A DNA stretch of 64,000 bases from Mucilaginibacter lappiensis (GTDB taxonomy: Bacteria; Bacteroidota; Bacteroidia; Sphingobacteriales; Sphingobacteriaceae), in NCBI RefSeq assembly GCF_900155965.1, contig NZ_FTMG01000004.1, positions 124,001 through 188,000 on the forward strand, read 5' to 3'. The notes beneath the pieces are model-generated. The model had not been told where the DNA came from. It searched no databases and saw only the letters and a program-made list of their open reading frames with translations. Shown here piece after piece: positions 25,966-34,934 of this stretch. A program made the translations under genes and the position numbers. Numbering within the stretch: the stretch's first letter is position 1; each line of letters starts with the position of its first letter.

Positions 25966-26591
25966 AGCATAAATTAAATATTGATACCTGGGCGCGCAAA
26001 GAACATTTTAACTTTTTCAGAGGCTTCGAAGAGCCGTTTTACGGTGTTGTTGTCAATGTTGACTGCACCCGGGCATATACTTTTGCCAAGGATAATGGAG
26101 TGTCATTTTTTCTATACTATCTGCACAAATCATTGACTGCCATTAATGAGTTGGAACCATTCAAATACCGCATTTATGGCGACGAGGTTTTTGTTTATGA
26201 TCGTATAAATGCCGGGCCAACTATCGGTCGTGCCAATGGTACTTTTGGTTTTGGCTATATCGATTTTCACTCTTCGTTAGATACATTTATAGAAGGCGCC
26301 AAAAAAGAGATTGAGCGCGTGCAAACTACCACTACCCTTTTCGCGCCAAAACTCGATGATGATATTGTACATTACTCCGCCATGCCCTGGATTGATTTTA
26401 CCAGCCTGTCGCATGCCCGCAGTTTTTCGCTCCCGGATAGCTGTCCTAAAATATCATTCGGGAAAATGACGGAGGATAATAGAAAAAAAAGCATGCCGGT
26501 ATCTCTTCATGTAAATCATGCCCTGGTTGATGGCATGCATGTGGGGCAATATTATGATCTTTTTCAGCAATTGATGAGCAGCAGTAATTAA
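25962..26591 (+). CDS. chloramphenicol acetyltransferase-like acyltransferase
   Basis: 209 residues, the same length as CatA-type enzymes. It opens IDTWARKEHFNFFRGFEEPF, a close match to the CAT N-terminus, and the catalytic motif near the C-terminus is VNHALVDGMHVGQY with His186 and Asp190 (H-x3-D). The usual HH pair is NH here. Bacteroidota genomes often carry such a CAT-like gene without resistance context, so a native acceptor other than chloramphenicol is likely. Coupled to the HAD gene upstream by a 4-bp overlap; its own end overlaps the convergent GNAT gene by 4 bp. Confidence 0.88.
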   Translation: MKHKLNIDTWARKEHFNFFRGFEEPFYGVVVNVDCTRAYTFAKDNGVSFFLYYLHKSLTAINELEPFKYRIYGDEVFVYDRINAGPTIGRANGTFGFGYIDFHSSLDTFIEGAKKEIERVQTTTTLFAPKLDDDIVHYSAMPWIDFTSLSHARSFSLPDSCPKISFGKMTEDNRKKSMPVSLHVNHALVDGMHVGQYYDLFQQLMSSSN

Positions 26592-27100
26592 ACTACTGTT
26601 TTTTCCATTACAATGAGTTCTATCAATTGTTTGGGACTGCCAAAGCGACCATGAGCATGGAATGGTTGAATCTCCCCGGTAAATGCATAGCCCCGGCGCT
26701 CATACCAACTAATGAGTTCTGCCCGGGTTCGGATCACCGTCATCGTCATGGTATGGCAGTTGAACTGTTTAGCCAACACCTCAGCCGCTTCCAGCAGGGC
26801 TCGTCCTACCCCTTTTCCCTGCAACACAGGTGATACGCTGAACATACCCACATAGAGCTTTGATTCTTTAACTTCCAGGTAAACACAGCCAGTGATCTGA
26901 CCCTTATCATCAGTATGTTTTAATATAGTAATAGCTTCATTGTCAAAATATGTCTTTAACATAGCCTCATCAATCCTGAGACCGTCTAACATATCAGCTT
27001 CTGTCGTCCAACCCTTTTTTGATTCTTCACCGCGATAAGCACTGTTAACCAATACGTTTAATTCGGGAACATCTGCAAGTGTGGCTTTAGTAATGGACAT
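26588..27100 (-). CDS. GNAT-family N-acetyltransferase
   Basis: 170 residues with the GNAT core: SITKATLADVPELNVLVNSA at the N-terminus, the acetyl-CoA loop LYVGMFSVSPVLQGKGVGRA (Q-x-x-G-x-G), and the downstream TVIRTRAELISWYERRGYAF. The acceptor is unknown; the closest general look is to amino-acid or small-amine acetyltransferases. It ends 4 bp inside the convergent CAT-like gene, leaving no room for a terminator between them. A CPBP protease gene lies 62 bp downstream of its start on the other side, same strand. Confidence 0.88.
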   Translation of the reverse strand: MSITKATLADVPELNVLVNSAYRGEESKKGWTTEADMLDGLRIDEAMLKTYFDNEAITILKHTDDKGQITGCVYLEVKESKLYVGMFSVSPVLQGKGVGRALLEAAEVLAKQFNCHTMTMTVIRTRAELISWYERRGYAFTGEIQPFHAHGRFGSPKQLIELIVMEKTVV

Positions 27101-27162
27101 ATCTGCTTTTTATTTATTGGGAGGGCAAAATTAATATTTAGTGGTATTAAAAAGAAGCATCG

Positions 27163-27816
27163 CTACATGTATCCTAAATAAATGGCGGTGAGCATGAAAA
27201 TATCATAAACAATATGAAAGAATATCAGGTACCAAAGATTGCCTTTAAACTGTTTATAAAGCCATATAACAAAAATGGCCCCTAGGAATATGCTGATCAT
27301 TGCGCCAATACCCTCCTGATAATGGTATAGTGTAAATATAATGCTGGTGATTAAACCGCTGATAGCGAAGCTATATTTACTGCCCGCCGCCATTGCTTTT
27401 AGACGGGTGAAAATAAACCCGCGATAAACGATCTCCTCAAACGGGATCACCAAAAAACTGGCTATGGCAAGTAATATCAGTAACTGCGCAAAGTTATGCC
27501 TGATGTAATAAAAATCGGATACGTTTGCCGGGGTAAAACCCAACCAGGCTAACAGAGGGCCTACCAGCCAATACATCAGCATGGCAAAACCTAAACCGAT
27601 TGATCCGCCGAGCCAAAAGGATCTAAAGCTAATATCCCTGAAACGGAAACCGATATCGCTAAATCCTTCCTGATATAGTTTAAGATATCCCCCTATAAGG
27701 AGTAATAACAAAATAGCAAAAGCGTACATGGGTAATAAACCCATATGAGGAAAGATGATCAAAACGATGATCAGCAGGATATCGGATATGATTCTTTTGC
27801 CTTTGTTAACTGTCAC
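27163..27816 (-). CDS. CPBP-family intramembrane metalloprotease
   Basis: 217 residues, start GTG at 27816 (next ATG would remove the first helix). Six or so hydrophobic helices. The CPBP (CAAX protease and bacteriocin-processing) motifs are all present: E127-E128 in FEEIVYRGFIF with the R132, His165 in TLYHYQEGIGA and His201/Asp205 in FHIVYDIFML. Such Rce1-like enzymes cleave within or near membranes; in bacteria they process peptides or control signalling, and substrates are mostly unknown. The cupin gene lies 32 bp upstream of its start on the same strand. Confidence 0.9.
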   Translation of the reverse strand: MTVNKGKRIISDILLIIVLIIFPHMGLLPMYAFAILLLLLIGGYLKLYQEGFSDIGFRFRDISFRSFWLGGSIGLGFAMLMYWLVGPLLAWLGFTPANVSDFYYIRHNFAQLLILLAIASFLVIPFEEIVYRGFIFTRLKAMAAGSKYSFAISGLITSIIFTLYHYQEGIGAMISIFLGAIFVIWLYKQFKGNLWYLIFFHIVYDIFMLTAIYLGYM

Positions 27817-27848
27817 CCCTTTTTGACTACGCCGGTTAACAAAAGTTA

Positions 27849-28181
27849 CTAAAATTTAAAATCTTCGCGTACGGGATCAAATATATCTACCAGTTTACAA
27901 TCGGTAATAGCCCTGCCACCATGTATTACGTTTGGAGGAATAATGGCGTAAGTTCCTGTATCCAGTATTTGCGATACACCATCAACCGTTAGCTCAAATT
28001 GACCCTCAATAACAAAAGCACATTGGTGATTGATATGCTGATGCATGGGCGAAACAGCACCGGCTTTTACCTCTAAAAAATTGATGGTATTGCCGGCGGT
28101 ATGAATGATCCTGGAGAAATAACCCGGTGTCATTTCCCTGGTCTCGATATCTGCAAACTGATTAAATACTTTGTTATCCAT
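27849..28181 (-). CDS. cupin-domain protein
   Basis: 110 residues forming a single cupin barrel. Motif 1 is seen as PMHQHINHQCAFVIEGQFEL with the metal-binding His-x-His and Glu, and motif 2 as YAIIPPNVIHGGRAITD with the last His. Small cupins of this sort bind a metal and can act as isomerases, dioxygenases or sugar binders; no specific reaction is suggested by the context. It is divergent from the DnaJ-like gene and 32 bp ahead of the CPBP protease gene, likely the same transcript. Confidence 0.88.
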   Translation of the reverse strand: MDNKVFNQFADIETREMTPGYFSRIIHTAGNTINFLEVKAGAVSPMHQHINHQCAFVIEGQFELTVDGVSQILDTGTYAIIPPNVIHGGRAITDCKLVDIFDPVREDFKF

Positions 28182-28403
28182 GATAGTGTTTGGGCCTTTA
28201 TAAAAGCTCAGACGTAAAAGTATAAAAATTACACTTAAGCGAATGTCCCCATTTTAATTTACTTACGATATCGAAGTAGTTGGTCAGAGCTAGTACCCTC
28301 TTTTGATCAGCTTATAGTCAGAATAGCAGGTAAAAAATGCGCTATCTCAAACTAAGCCGTATATTTAAGGGTTAATTAAATTACACTACATTCTACGCTT
28401 GAT

Positions 28404-29288
28404 ATGGCTTTTATTGATTACTATAAAACTCTGGGTCTTACTAAAACTGCTACCGATAAGGATATTAAAAATGCTTACCGCAAGCTGGCCCGTAAATATC
28501 ACCCCGATCTTAACCCGGATAACGCAGAGGCCCACAAAAAATTCCAGGAACTTAACGAGGCCAATGAGGTACTGAGCGACTCTGAAAAACGTAAAAAGTA
28601 CGATAAATATGGCGAAAACTGGCAGCATGGCGAAACCTATGAACAGCAGACAAGGCAACAGCAAGGTGGTTATGGCGGTGGTGGTTTTGGTAATTTTACT
28701 GGTGATGAAAGCTTCGGCGGCGGTGACTTTTCTGACTTCTTCAAATCAATGTTTGGTGGTGGTGGTAGCAGACAAACCAAATATCGTGGGAAGGATCTTA
28801 ATGCCGAGTTACAATTAACGCTGCTGGATATTGCAGAAACCCACAAACGCACTTTAACAGTTAATGGAAAGAATATACGCATTACCATACCTGCCGGTAT
28901 CGAGAACGGGCAAACTATTAAAATAACCGGTCATGGTGGTGCAGGCGTAAATAACGGCCCTGCCGGTGATCTGTATATCAAATTTTCGATACCAGACGAT
29001 CCCCGCTTTAAGCGTGACGGACGCAATTTATATGCTACTGTAAAACTCGAACTTTATACTGCTGTGCTTGGCGGCGAAATTACTGCAGAGACTTTAACCG
29101 GCAAAGTTAAAGTAAAGGTGAAACCTGAAACGCAGAATGGCACCAAAGTAAAACTAAAAGGCAAAGGTTTACCCGTTTATAAAAAGGAGAATGAGTTTGG
29201 CGATCTGTACCTTACTTATGATATCCAGATCCCTATTAATCTTACTGAGCAGCAGAAGCAATTATTTGAAGAACTATCCAAATCATGA
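28404..29288 (+). CDS. CbpA-type DnaJ co-chaperone
   Basis: 294 residues. The J domain (residues 4-70) holds the HPD tripeptide at 33-35 ([10 protein letters not shown]), needed to stimulate DnaK ATPase. A Gly/Phe-rich linker (about 85-125, [20 protein letters not shown]) follows, then two C-terminal beta domains. The Cys-rich zinc domain of true DnaJ is missing, which is the mark of CbpA-type proteins. The next gene, 15 bp on, is the CbpM partner, confirming the assignment: CbpM binds the CbpA J domain and modulates it. This pair acts under stress or in stationary phase in E. coli. Cytoplasmic. Confidence 0.93.
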   Translation: MAFIDYYKTLGLTKTATDKDIKNAYRKLARKYHPDLNPDNAEAHKKFQELNEANEVLSDSEKRKKYDKYGENWQHGETYEQQTRQQQGGYGGGGFGNFTGDESFGGGDFSDFFKSMFGGGGSRQTKYRGKDLNAELQLTLLDIAETHKRTLTVNGKNIRITIPAGIENGQTIKITGHGGAGVNNGPAGDLYIKFSIPDDPRFKRDGRNLYATVKLELYTAVLGGEITAETLTGKVKVKVKPETQNGTKVKLKGKGLPVYKKENEFGDLYLTYDIQIPINLTEQQKQLFEELSKS

Positions 29289-29303
29289 TATAAATTAAAG
29301 AAG

Positions 29304-29597
29304 ATGAAAACAGCAGATTTAATATCAATCAATGATTTTTGTTTGTATCATAACGTGGAGTATGCCTTTGTAGAATCATTATATGAGGCTGATTTAGTTA
29401 AAGTTACCCTAATCAATGAAATCACTTATATACCTGGAGAGGAATTGAAGAAGGTGGAAAAACTGATCAATCTTTATCAGCTGGATATTAACGTAGCTGG
29501 TATAGAAGCGATTAGTCATTTATTGCACCGCATAGAAAAAATGCAGAATGATATGCAAAACCTTAAGAATAAACTGAGGTTGTATGAGGATGAATAA
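29304..29597 (+). CDS. chaperone modulator CbpM
   Basis: 97 residues, starting KTADLISINDFCLYHNVEYA, then YIPGEELKKVEKLINLYQLDINVAGIEAI and a C-terminal coiled helix HRIEKMQNDMQNLKNKLRL. This is the MerR-like HTH fold and ending of the CbpM family. CbpM binds the J domain of CbpA and inhibits or tunes its work with DnaK. It follows the cbpA-like gene by 15 bp on the same strand and is nearly adjoining (13 bp) the convergent MutS-like gene. Confidence 0.9.
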   Translation: MKTADLISINDFCLYHNVEYAFVESLYEADLVKVTLINEITYIPGEELKKVEKLINLYQLDINVAGIEAISHLLHRIEKMQNDMQNLKNKLRLYEDE

Positions 29598-29610
29598 ACG
29601 ATAGATCGAT

Positions 29611-31293
29611 TTATTCCATGTACTTCAACATCATTCGTTCGCTTACAATGTTAGCGTCCTCAATTACAGAATCCGGATACCCCATGGATTCTAATATGGC
29701 AATACCATTGCGGCTTTTAAGCAAGCCCTCTTTCAGTTTGTAGTCAAACACCAGACTGCCACCCGATTTTGAATCCTCGAAAGAATAAATAGCAAAGTCC
29801 TCATCGAGTAACTCGGCCAGTTCAAGATCATGCGTTGAAACAAAAACAAAATTCTGATTGGCGGTGATATACGATAATACAGATTTTGCGGCAGCGATAC
29901 GCTCAATGGTATTGGTGCCCCTAAAAATTTCGTCAATAATAACCAGACTTTTTACCTGTTCAACCTCGTTGCTCCGGCTCATGATAGTGAGTATGGACTG
30001 TGCCTGAGCCTGGAAATAACTTTTTTGTTCCTCTATACTATCGCTGGTTTTAATACTGGTCTGTATCTTTAGAAAAGGCGCTTTATATTCGTTTGTACAG
30101 CTGGTAAACAAGGTTTGAGCCAACAAGGTGTTAACGGCTATAGCCTTAATAAAAGTTGTTTTACCCGACATGTTTGAACCCGTTATCAAGGCACCTTTGT
30201 CGGCACGGGTGTACAATGAATTGGTAACGCATTTATCAATCAACGGATGGTAAAGATCAGTAATGTTCATTTGTGCATCGGTATCAATAAACTGGGGCTT
30301 ACTGTAATATGGTAACCCCTCTCTTACCGATTGGATAGCTACCAGCATGTCAATTTCGGCCACATATTGATAAACCAATTCAATATCTTCCCGATACTTT
30401 TCGATATGTTTTATAGAGCTGGCGTAAATGCGGGGCTCTAATAAAAATAATGTTTTAATGAGTTGAAAAACGGCGTAGCTCAAATCACCAGCCCCATTGA
30501 TCAGCTTACTTTCTAAGTTAATAATGCTTAAAGATCGTTTTAGCCCTAACAGATTTTTTAAACTGTTCTTCACAGATTCATTATCCTCTAATCCAGAATT
30601 TTTTACCAGCCATACCGCTACGTTGTGCATGATAAGCAATTGGGGCAACGAGTTGGTATAGGCACTTATTTTTTTCTTGTTGGCATAATGCAAAACCACA
30701 TTATAACCCACAAAGAACAATAACAATAAAACACTGATGGGATTAGGGTAAACAACCATCGACACAATAAGGGCAATGATCACCAATGGTACAAACCTGA
30801 TATAGAAATTCATGATAGGCACAAACAGCGACTCATGAGTTTTTAAAAACAGATCGGCAATATAATAAGCATATGTATTGTTGAGTTTTGATAATTGCAG
30901 TTCAATCAATTCCCGGTTGGGTTTATCTTGATTAATGGCCTCAACCTTAGTATCAAGCTCTAATAGTTTTTCGAGGTTTGTTTCGGGGAAATGCAGCTTT
31001 TTATATAAATATTGTTTGCCTGGCTTTGAGCTTGTTCTGTCGATATAGTTAAAAATACTCTTGAGGTCGATATCTTCTGCGGTAACATCAGATAACCTGT
31101 CCCAGCTTTTATCGGCGCTTAGGTAGGTTTTAATCAAATCGAAATTGCGCCTGGTATTTACGGGCTTACCCCATTTACTTTTTATTTTATCAAGCTTTTT
31201 TTCTTCGGCACGTAATTTACCGTAGTAAGAGCTTATCAGTGAAAACCCCAGAACGATGGCCAAAAATAGCAACGTAAATAAAAAGTAATACAT
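29611..31293 (-). CDS. membrane-anchored MutS-like ATPase
   Basis: 560 residues. An N-terminal helix (FLFTLLFLAIVLGFSLISSYY) and a central pair of helices (about 175-215, PLVIIALIVSMVVYPNPISV and LLLFFVGYNVVLHY) anchor it in the membrane. Residues 220-340 match the MutS lever/core domain, and the C-terminal part is the MutS ATPase: Walker A GALITGSNMSGKTTFIKA, Walker B SLVIIDEIFRGTNTIERI, and the ABC-type signature STHDLELAELL. The mismatch-recognition domain and the clamp are missing, so it is not a mismatch sensor. Such MutS-related membrane proteins are common in Bacteroidota and have no settled function. Monocistronic. Confidence 0.88.
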   Translation of the reverse strand: MYYFLFTLLFLAIVLGFSLISSYYGKLRAEEKKLDKIKSKWGKPVNTRRNFDLIKTYLSADKSWDRLSDVTAEDIDLKSIFNYIDRTSSKPGKQYLYKKLHFPETNLEKLLELDTKVEAINQDKPNRELIELQLSKLNNTYAYYIADLFLKTHESLFVPIMNFYIRFVPLVIIALIVSMVVYPNPISVLLLLFFVGYNVVLHYANKKKISAYTNSLPQLLIMHNVAVWLVKNSGLEDNESVKNSLKNLLGLKRSLSIINLESKLINGAGDLSYAVFQLIKTLFLLEPRIYASSIKHIEKYREDIELVYQYVAEIDMLVAIQSVREGLPYYSKPQFIDTDAQMNITDLYHPLIDKCVTNSLYTRADKGALITGSNMSGKTTFIKAIAVNTLLAQTLFTSCTNEYKAPFLKIQTSIKTSDSIEEQKSYFQAQAQSILTIMSRSNEVEQVKSLVIIDEIFRGTNTIERIAAAKSVLSYITANQNFVFVSTHDLELAELLDEDFAIYSFEDSKSGGSLVFDYKLKEGLLKSRNGIAILESMGYPDSVIEDANIVSERMMLKYME

Positions 31294-31385
31294 GCCTTAA
31301 AAATAAAAAAAATATACTAAACCTCAAGTAGTATTTATAGTCTATAAATATAAAATAACTACAGTGTTAACTTAAGTTTTAAATT

Positions 31386-31664
31386 ATGAAACTCATCAAA
31401 TTTTCAGTTATAGTTTTTGCATTGCTATTTTCAGTTCAACTTGTAAAAGCTCAAAGTATATCCGTAGGTGCTTCATTTGGTTATGGTTACCCACATTCAC
31501 GCGTGGTAGTTGCGTCTAATTATCCGGCATACGGTTATTATGACCGCCCCGTATATTATGGTTATGCACGCAGGGCTTATTATAATCGTCCATATTATTA
31601 TCCAGGCCGTTATTATGCCCGCCCTGTTTATTACAGAGCACATCGCCATTACAGGTGCTGGTAA
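31386..31664 (+). CDS. small secreted Tyr-rich protein
   Basis: 92 residues with a clear signal peptide (KLIKFSVIVFALLFSVQLVKAQ). The mature 70 residues are dominated by Tyr, Arg, Pro and Gly in short repeats (YYDRPVYYGYARRAYYNRPYYY-like pattern), ending HRHYRCW. Proteins of this kind occur in many Bacteroidota and some proteobacteria; they are probably extracellular, disordered or adhesive, but no function is known. A very strong palindromic terminator follows 5 bp after the stop. Confidence 0.75.
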   Translation: MKLIKFSVIVFALLFSVQLVKAQSISVGASFGYGYPHSRVVVASNYPAYGYYDRPVYYGYARRAYYNRPYYYPGRYYARPVYYRAHRHYRCW

Positions 31665-31668
31665 GTAC

Positions 31669-31722
31669 TCCCGTTAAAAAAGAAACGCCCGGCAAATACC
31701 GGGCGTTTCTTTTTTAACGGGA
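31669..31722. terminator. strong bidirectional terminator
   Basis: Two perfectly complementary 24-nt arms (31669-31692 TCCCGTTAAAAAAGAAACGC then CCGG, and 31699-31722) flank a CAAATA loop. The A run on one side and T run on the other make it usable for the plus-strand Tyr-rich gene and the minus-strand enoyl-CoA hydratase gene. Confidence 0.95.
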
Positions 31723-31743
31723 GGTACCGAGGTGAAATAAATC

Positions 31744-32520
31744 TTATCTGTTGCCGCTCAAAAAGCGTTGTAATGCTTGCTGGGTAAAGTCAGAAAGTAC
31801 CAGTTCGCCGCTAATGGCTGCACGTTGGGTTAATAATTCGCCCCAGTCTTCCGTACCTTCCCATAGGATCTGTTTTAGTCCGGTGAGTGCTTCTGGATTA
31901 TAAGAAGCTAATTTTTTGGTAAGCTCATCTACAGCTGAATCGAGTGAGGTGATGTCTTCGTATACTTCATTATACAAACCATGGTCTTGAGCCCATTTGG
32001 CAGTTTGAAAATCTGATGCCCTGATGGTTAACTGAGAAAATGCAGTTAAGCCAACCTTGCGGGTTACTGCAGGCGATATCACAAATGGCCCTATACCGAT
32101 AGCCAATTCACTTAGTTTTATAGAAGCAAAGCTGGAAGCCAGGCAATAATCGGCAGCAGCAGCAAGGCCGACTCCGCCTCCAACTGCCTTGCCCTGAACA
32201 CGGGCTACAATTATTTTAGGTGATTTACGGCAGGCGTTGATAACTTTGGCAAAGCCCGAAAAAAACAGAGCTCCGGCTTCTTTGTCTTTTATTTGTACCA
32301 GTTCATCAAAACTGGCACCTGCACAAAAAGTACGATCGCCGCCACTCTTTAAGATGATCACCCGTACTTCCGAATCATTACCTGCCTGTATAATACATTC
32401 GCTAAGATCATTTAAAAGACCGGTTGGCAGGGAATTTTGTGCGGGATGATAAAAACTAATGGTTGCAATACCGTTTGCACTCTTTGTAAAAAATACGTTA
32501 CCATTATCAGTAGATGGCAT
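31744..32520 (-). CDS. enoyl-CoA hydratase/isomerase-family protein
   Basis: 258 residues of crotonase fold. The oxyanion-hole segments are SGGDRTFCAGASFDELVQIK (first) and ARVQGKAVGGGVGLAAAADY (second, with the GGG-G loop), and the usual EL-x-IG is seen as KLSELAIGIGPFVI. In place of a clear first catalytic Glu the second loop carries ...KLSELAIG, as in many hydratase-like paralogues. It may hydrate an enoyl-CoA in fatty acid or amino acid breakdown. It stands alone between a strong terminator and the Kai-type operon, 116 bp from the kinase stop. Confidence 0.88.
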   Translation of the reverse strand: MPSTDNGNVFFTKSANGIATISFYHPAQNSLPTGLLNDLSECIIQAGNDSEVRVIILKSGGDRTFCAGASFDELVQIKDKEAGALFFSGFAKVINACRKSPKIIVARVQGKAVGGGVGLAAAADYCLASSFASIKLSELAIGIGPFVISPAVTRKVGLTAFSQLTIRASDFQTAKWAQDHGLYNEVYEDITSLDSAVDELTKKLASYNPEALTGLKQILWEGTEDWGELLTQRAAISGELVLSDFTQQALQRFLSGNR

Positions 32521-32636
32521 AATTTAGAGGTTTATTGTAAGAAAATGCCGTGATTTAGTCACCAGCAATCAACCCAATATCAGAAGTATTTGGCTTACCT
32601 GCAATTTTCGTTTAAAATAGTTTCAAAAATGGTTTG

Positions 32637-34301
32637 TCAAATAATCAAAGGTAGTTCAAAGTAAAAGGTGGCCCCTCTACCTAATTCGCTTTCTACCCCT
32701 ATTTTGCCCTGATGATTATTAATGATCTCGGCACTGATGTATAACCCCATCCCCAGACCGCTTGTCATAAATTTTTTATCCTCAACCCTATAAAAACGTT
32801 CAAATATCCGCTCTATTTGTTCTTCGGATAAACCGATGCCATAATCGCTTACCGATACGCGTACCACATCCGCATTTATGGTGGTTTTCAGAATGATTTT
32901 CTTGTCGGCCAGGGAATATTTTACAGAATTATTTATAAAATTCATTAAAACCTGCTCTAATCGTTCGGCATTACCCATAATACGGATACCCGGTTGCAAT
33001 TGACTATCAAATTCATGTGAGGGGTAAATATGCTTTGAGTTTTCGGTAACTTGTACCATGAGGTCAGATAAATTAACCTCGCCCATAGCATATTCAAGTC
33101 TCCCCGCTTGTATTTTACTTACATCAAGCAGATCATTGATTAGTCGTTGTAATTTATTGATAGCTACGCTTGCTTTTTCAATATACTGCTTTACCACAGC
33201 TGGTACCTCTTCTCTCTTATATGAAGTGATGAGTTGTAAATACCCTTTTAAACTGGTTAAAGGCGTTCGAAGTTCATGACTGGCAATGCCAATAAATTCA
33301 TCCTTACGATCCATTTCCCTTTTCTGGTCTTCAATATCAGTAGCGGTACCCACCCAAAAAATAATCGCGCCTTTATCGTCCCTTAACGGAACTGCCCGGT
33401 TCAGGTGCCAGCGGTAGGTATTGTCCCATCGTTTGTAGCGGTTCTCCACCTCAAATATATTGCCCGTTTTTAAAGCCTCTATATATTTGTCTAAGGTATT
33501 TGGCAGGTCATCCGGGTGTACTACATGCTGCCATCCCCAACCTACACTGTCAGCATAACGGCTCCCTGTATAATTGTACCATTGCTGGTTATAAAAATCA
33601 ACCTCGCCAGCAGGCAGGTTTGTCCAGGTCATTTGCGGTATATTATTGGCCAGTAGTTTAAAGTGCTCCCGGCTTATCAGCAGGTCATTGGTACGAGCTC
33701 TAACCGTGTCTTCCAGTTCGTTATTGAGTTTTTCTGCGGCGTTTTGGGCAGCGAGTAATTGCTCATTTTTTACTTTCAGTTCCCATTCTGTCTCTTTTTG
33801 AATGGTAAGATCAGTTAAGATTAGACTTAATGCGGTACCTTCATCGAGGTCAAGTGTAGTGCAGGAAAGCAGACAGGGGGTTAGTTTTTTTTGTTTATCA
33901 GCCAGCAATATTTCACCCTTGCAATCCTCTTTCCAGCCTTTGTGTATCAGATCATTGAATTTCTCTGCTGATATTTCCGGAATGAAAAAGGCAAAGTTTA
34001 GCCCTATCACCTTTTCAAGCGGTAGATTCATCATGGTGGCAAACCGTGAATTACTATACAGAATAGTTCCTGCACGATTTAAAGTAACCGCGCCTTCATT
34101 CATCTTTTCAATAAAAACGCGATACGTTTGATCGGCTGTTTTTAATGTGTATAGTTGATGACCTTCAGCGTCTTTTACAATAAGCGCGTCAACCTGGCCG
34201 GTACGAATGGCGTCAATGGTGTCATTGGCCTCCTCCAGCTGTATCCGAAGCTCTTCGTTTTGCAGCAGTAACTCTTCATATGTATATTTAGTCAGCTCCA
34301 T
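32637..34301 (-). CDS. soluble PAS-PAS sensor histidine kinase of the Kai-type operon
   Basis: 554 residues with no membrane helix, so a cytoplasmic kinase. A coiled start (1-55) is followed by a PAS domain (about 55-170), a second coil (175-205), a PAS_3-like domain (about 210-325, ending VGTATDIEDQKRE), the HisKA helix with phospho-acceptor H342 (GIASHELRTPL), and a HATPase domain with N458, the G1 box DYGIG (486-490) and G2 box GLGMGL (515-520). No receiver domain is fused and no response regulator is adjacent. Its ATG overlaps the stop of the second kaiB by one base, so it is the last gene of the kaiC-kaiB-kaiB operon and is the likely output or input kinase of that module. Confidence 0.95.
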   Translation of the reverse strand: MELTKYTYEELLLQNEELRIQLEEANDTIDAIRTGQVDALIVKDAEGHQLYTLKTADQTYRVFIEKMNEGAVTLNRAGTILYSNSRFATMMNLPLEKVIGLNFAFFIPEISAEKFNDLIHKGWKEDCKGEILLADKQKKLTPCLLSCTTLDLDEGTALSLILTDLTIQKETEWELKVKNEQLLAAQNAAEKLNNELEDTVRARTNDLLISREHFKLLANNIPQMTWTNLPAGEVDFYNQQWYNYTGSRYADSVGWGWQHVVHPDDLPNTLDKYIEALKTGNIFEVENRYKRWDNTYRWHLNRAVPLRDDKGAIIFWVGTATDIEDQKREMDRKDEFIGIASHELRTPLTSLKGYLQLITSYKREEVPAVVKQYIEKASVAINKLQRLINDLLDVSKIQAGRLEYAMGEVNLSDLMVQVTENSKHIYPSHEFDSQLQPGIRIMGNAERLEQVLMNFINNSVKYSLADKKIILKTTINADVVRVSVSDYGIGLSEEQIERIFERFYRVEDKKFMTSGLGMGLYISAEIINNHQGKIGVESELGRGATFYFELPLII

Positions 34302-34636
34302 TAATTTTCTGTTTGTAAACCAAGACCTTTTAATACTTTACTTGTATTGGACATATCACCGATGAGACGGCGCTCCATACCCGGTGCTTTTTTGATGAGC
34401 ATGGGTAAGGCTATAATCTGCTCCCGCTCAACAATGAGTGGCTGTTGGTAAACATCTACTATCTCCAGGTCATAATTGCCTTTTAAATGGGTTTCGCAAA
34501 TATATTTGAGGTTGGTTATAGCCCGCGATGAATTTGGCGATGCCCCTGTTACAAACAGGCGTAAATGATACATCTGCTGTTCCTGCTCATTTAAATAGTT
34601 ATCCTCAGATAAAGATGATTGATCCTTTTCGGCCAT
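34301..34636 (-). CDS. kaiB: KaiB-family protein (second copy, N-terminally extended)
   Basis: 111 residues. After a 22-residue polar extension absent from classic KaiB, the thioredoxin-like KaiB fold follows: YHLRLFVTGASPNSSRAITNL, LKYICETHLKGNYDLEIVDV, then PLIVEREQIIALPMLIKKAP and RRLIGDMSNTSKVLKGLGLQ. These match the cyanobacterial KaiB blocks, including the LIGD segment that switches fold when KaiB binds KaiC. It lies 10 bp after the first kaiB and overlaps the kinase ATG by one base. It is more diverged than the other copy and may have a different partner or rate; that is inference. Confidence 0.93.
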   Translation of the reverse strand: MAEKDQSSLSEDNYLNEQEQQMYHLRLFVTGASPNSSRAITNLKYICETHLKGNYDLEIVDVYQQPLIVEREQIIALPMLIKKAPGMERRLIGDMSNTSKVLKGLGLQTEN

Positions 34637-34646
34637 TTTTTATAGT

Positions 34647-34934
34647 TTAACGGGGGCGTATATCTAAGCCCACCAATACTTTTTCTTCATTTGACAGATC
34701 TCCGATTATTTTACGGATGGGTTCCGGAACTTTCCGTACCAACGTAGGGATAGCAAATATCTGGTCGCCTTCGGCCAATTGAGGTTTTACTAAAAGGTCA
34801 ATCACTTCGATAGAGTATTGCCCCTTTAAATGTTCTTCACAGTATTTTTTAAGGTTAGATAACGCGCTGACAGATTTTGCCGTTTTACCCGCAATATATA
34901 ACCTTAATTCATAATTTATTACTTCGTCTTCCAT
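34647..34934 (-). CDS. kaiB: KaiB-family protein (first copy)
   Basis: 95 residues, close to the usual KaiB length. Blocks [60 protein letters not shown] and [18 protein letters not shown] line up with cyanobacterial KaiB almost without gaps. KaiB binds the CI ring of KaiC after a change of fold. The gene start lies 26 bp inside the end of kaiC in another frame, so both are made from one message and in linked amounts. No kaiA is present in the window. Confidence 0.95.
   Translation of the reverse strand: MEDEVINYELRLYIAGKTAKSVSALSNLKKYCEEHLKGQYSIEVIDLLVKPQLAEGDQIFAIPTLVRKVPEPIRKIIGDLSNEEKVLVGLDIRPR

Noticed and set aside
25962..26591. Chloramphenicol resistance gene on a mobile element
   Set aside because: Base composition and tight coupling to the HAD gene look native; no mobile-element genes are nearby, and CAT-like proteins are common in this phylum.
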